Assembly: GCA_014845975.1 (NCBI GenBank)
Contig: RKAN01000058.1
Coordinates: forward strand, 1 to 5,054
From: a bacterium
GTDB taxonomy: Bacteria > Bacillota_I > Bacilli_A > RF39 > UBA660
Length of the DNA: 5,054 nt
Direction of reading: 5' to 3'
The translations under genes were made by a program, and so were the position numbers. Below are positions 5,041 to 5,054 of the stretch, in pieces. The notes beneath the pieces are model-generated. The model saw only the letters and a list, made by a program, of their open reading frames with translations. It was not told the origin of the DNA and did not search any database. Every line of letters starts with the position of its first letter. The stretch's first letter is position 1.

Positions 5041-5054
5041 AAGTATCACCTTTT

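Noticed and set aside
1..5054. CRISPR arrays, insertion sequences, phage genes or a defence system
   Set aside because: No regularly spaced repeats, transposase, integrase, nuclease or helicase motifs were seen on either strand; the larger genes are housekeeping.

Overview
The window is very AT-rich DNA from a Gram-positive bacterium, most likely a member of the Bacilli or a related gut Firmicute with a compact genome. This rests on strong AGGAGG-type ribosome binding sites, a Firmicute-type PrsA, RecX, a short SSB and SufB, and two tiny YjcZ-like membrane proteins. The code looks standard. Tryptophan is TGG in the recognised genes, and TGA ends recX and the 161-residue gene, which argues against Mycoplasma/Spiroplasma code 4. 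Genus-level placement is not possible from what I can see.

Layout from left to right. On the minus strand (42-1008) lie an unrecognised 161-residue cytosolic protein, a tRNA-Thr(CGU) with encoded CCA, and a tandem pair of microproteins of 45 and 27 residues. The microproteins resemble the YjcZ family of tiny, sporulation-linked membrane proteins. Each transcription unit here is closed by its own hairpin terminator. A 145-base divergent intergenic region (1009-1153) carries two promoters. One faces left and fits a mother-cell sigma (E/K) pattern. The other faces right, is an extended -10 sigma-A type, and drives prsA (1154-2404). PrsA is a parvulin-type foldase held by a transmembrane helix behind a long Lys/Thr-rich cytosolic tail, instead of by a lipid anchor.

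The right half is all on the minus strand: sufB (3730-5040, the end of a SUF iron-sulfur assembly operon that continues off the window), then ssb (3249-3584) and recX (2417-3187). A strong hairpin separates sufB from ssb. ssb and recX, both concerned with single-stranded DNA and RecA, may be co-transcribed, although recX also has a near-consensus promoter of its own. recX and prsA converge on one perfect 13-bp hairpin that serves both strands and contains the end of recX.

Most of the window is housekeeping. The parts most worth a second look are the two microprotein genes with their sporulation-type promoter, the unusual PrsA anchor and tail, the unrecognised CxxC protein beside the tRNA, and a repeated economy of control sequence: -35 elements inside preceding terminators, a stop codon inside a terminator loop, and very short leaders.
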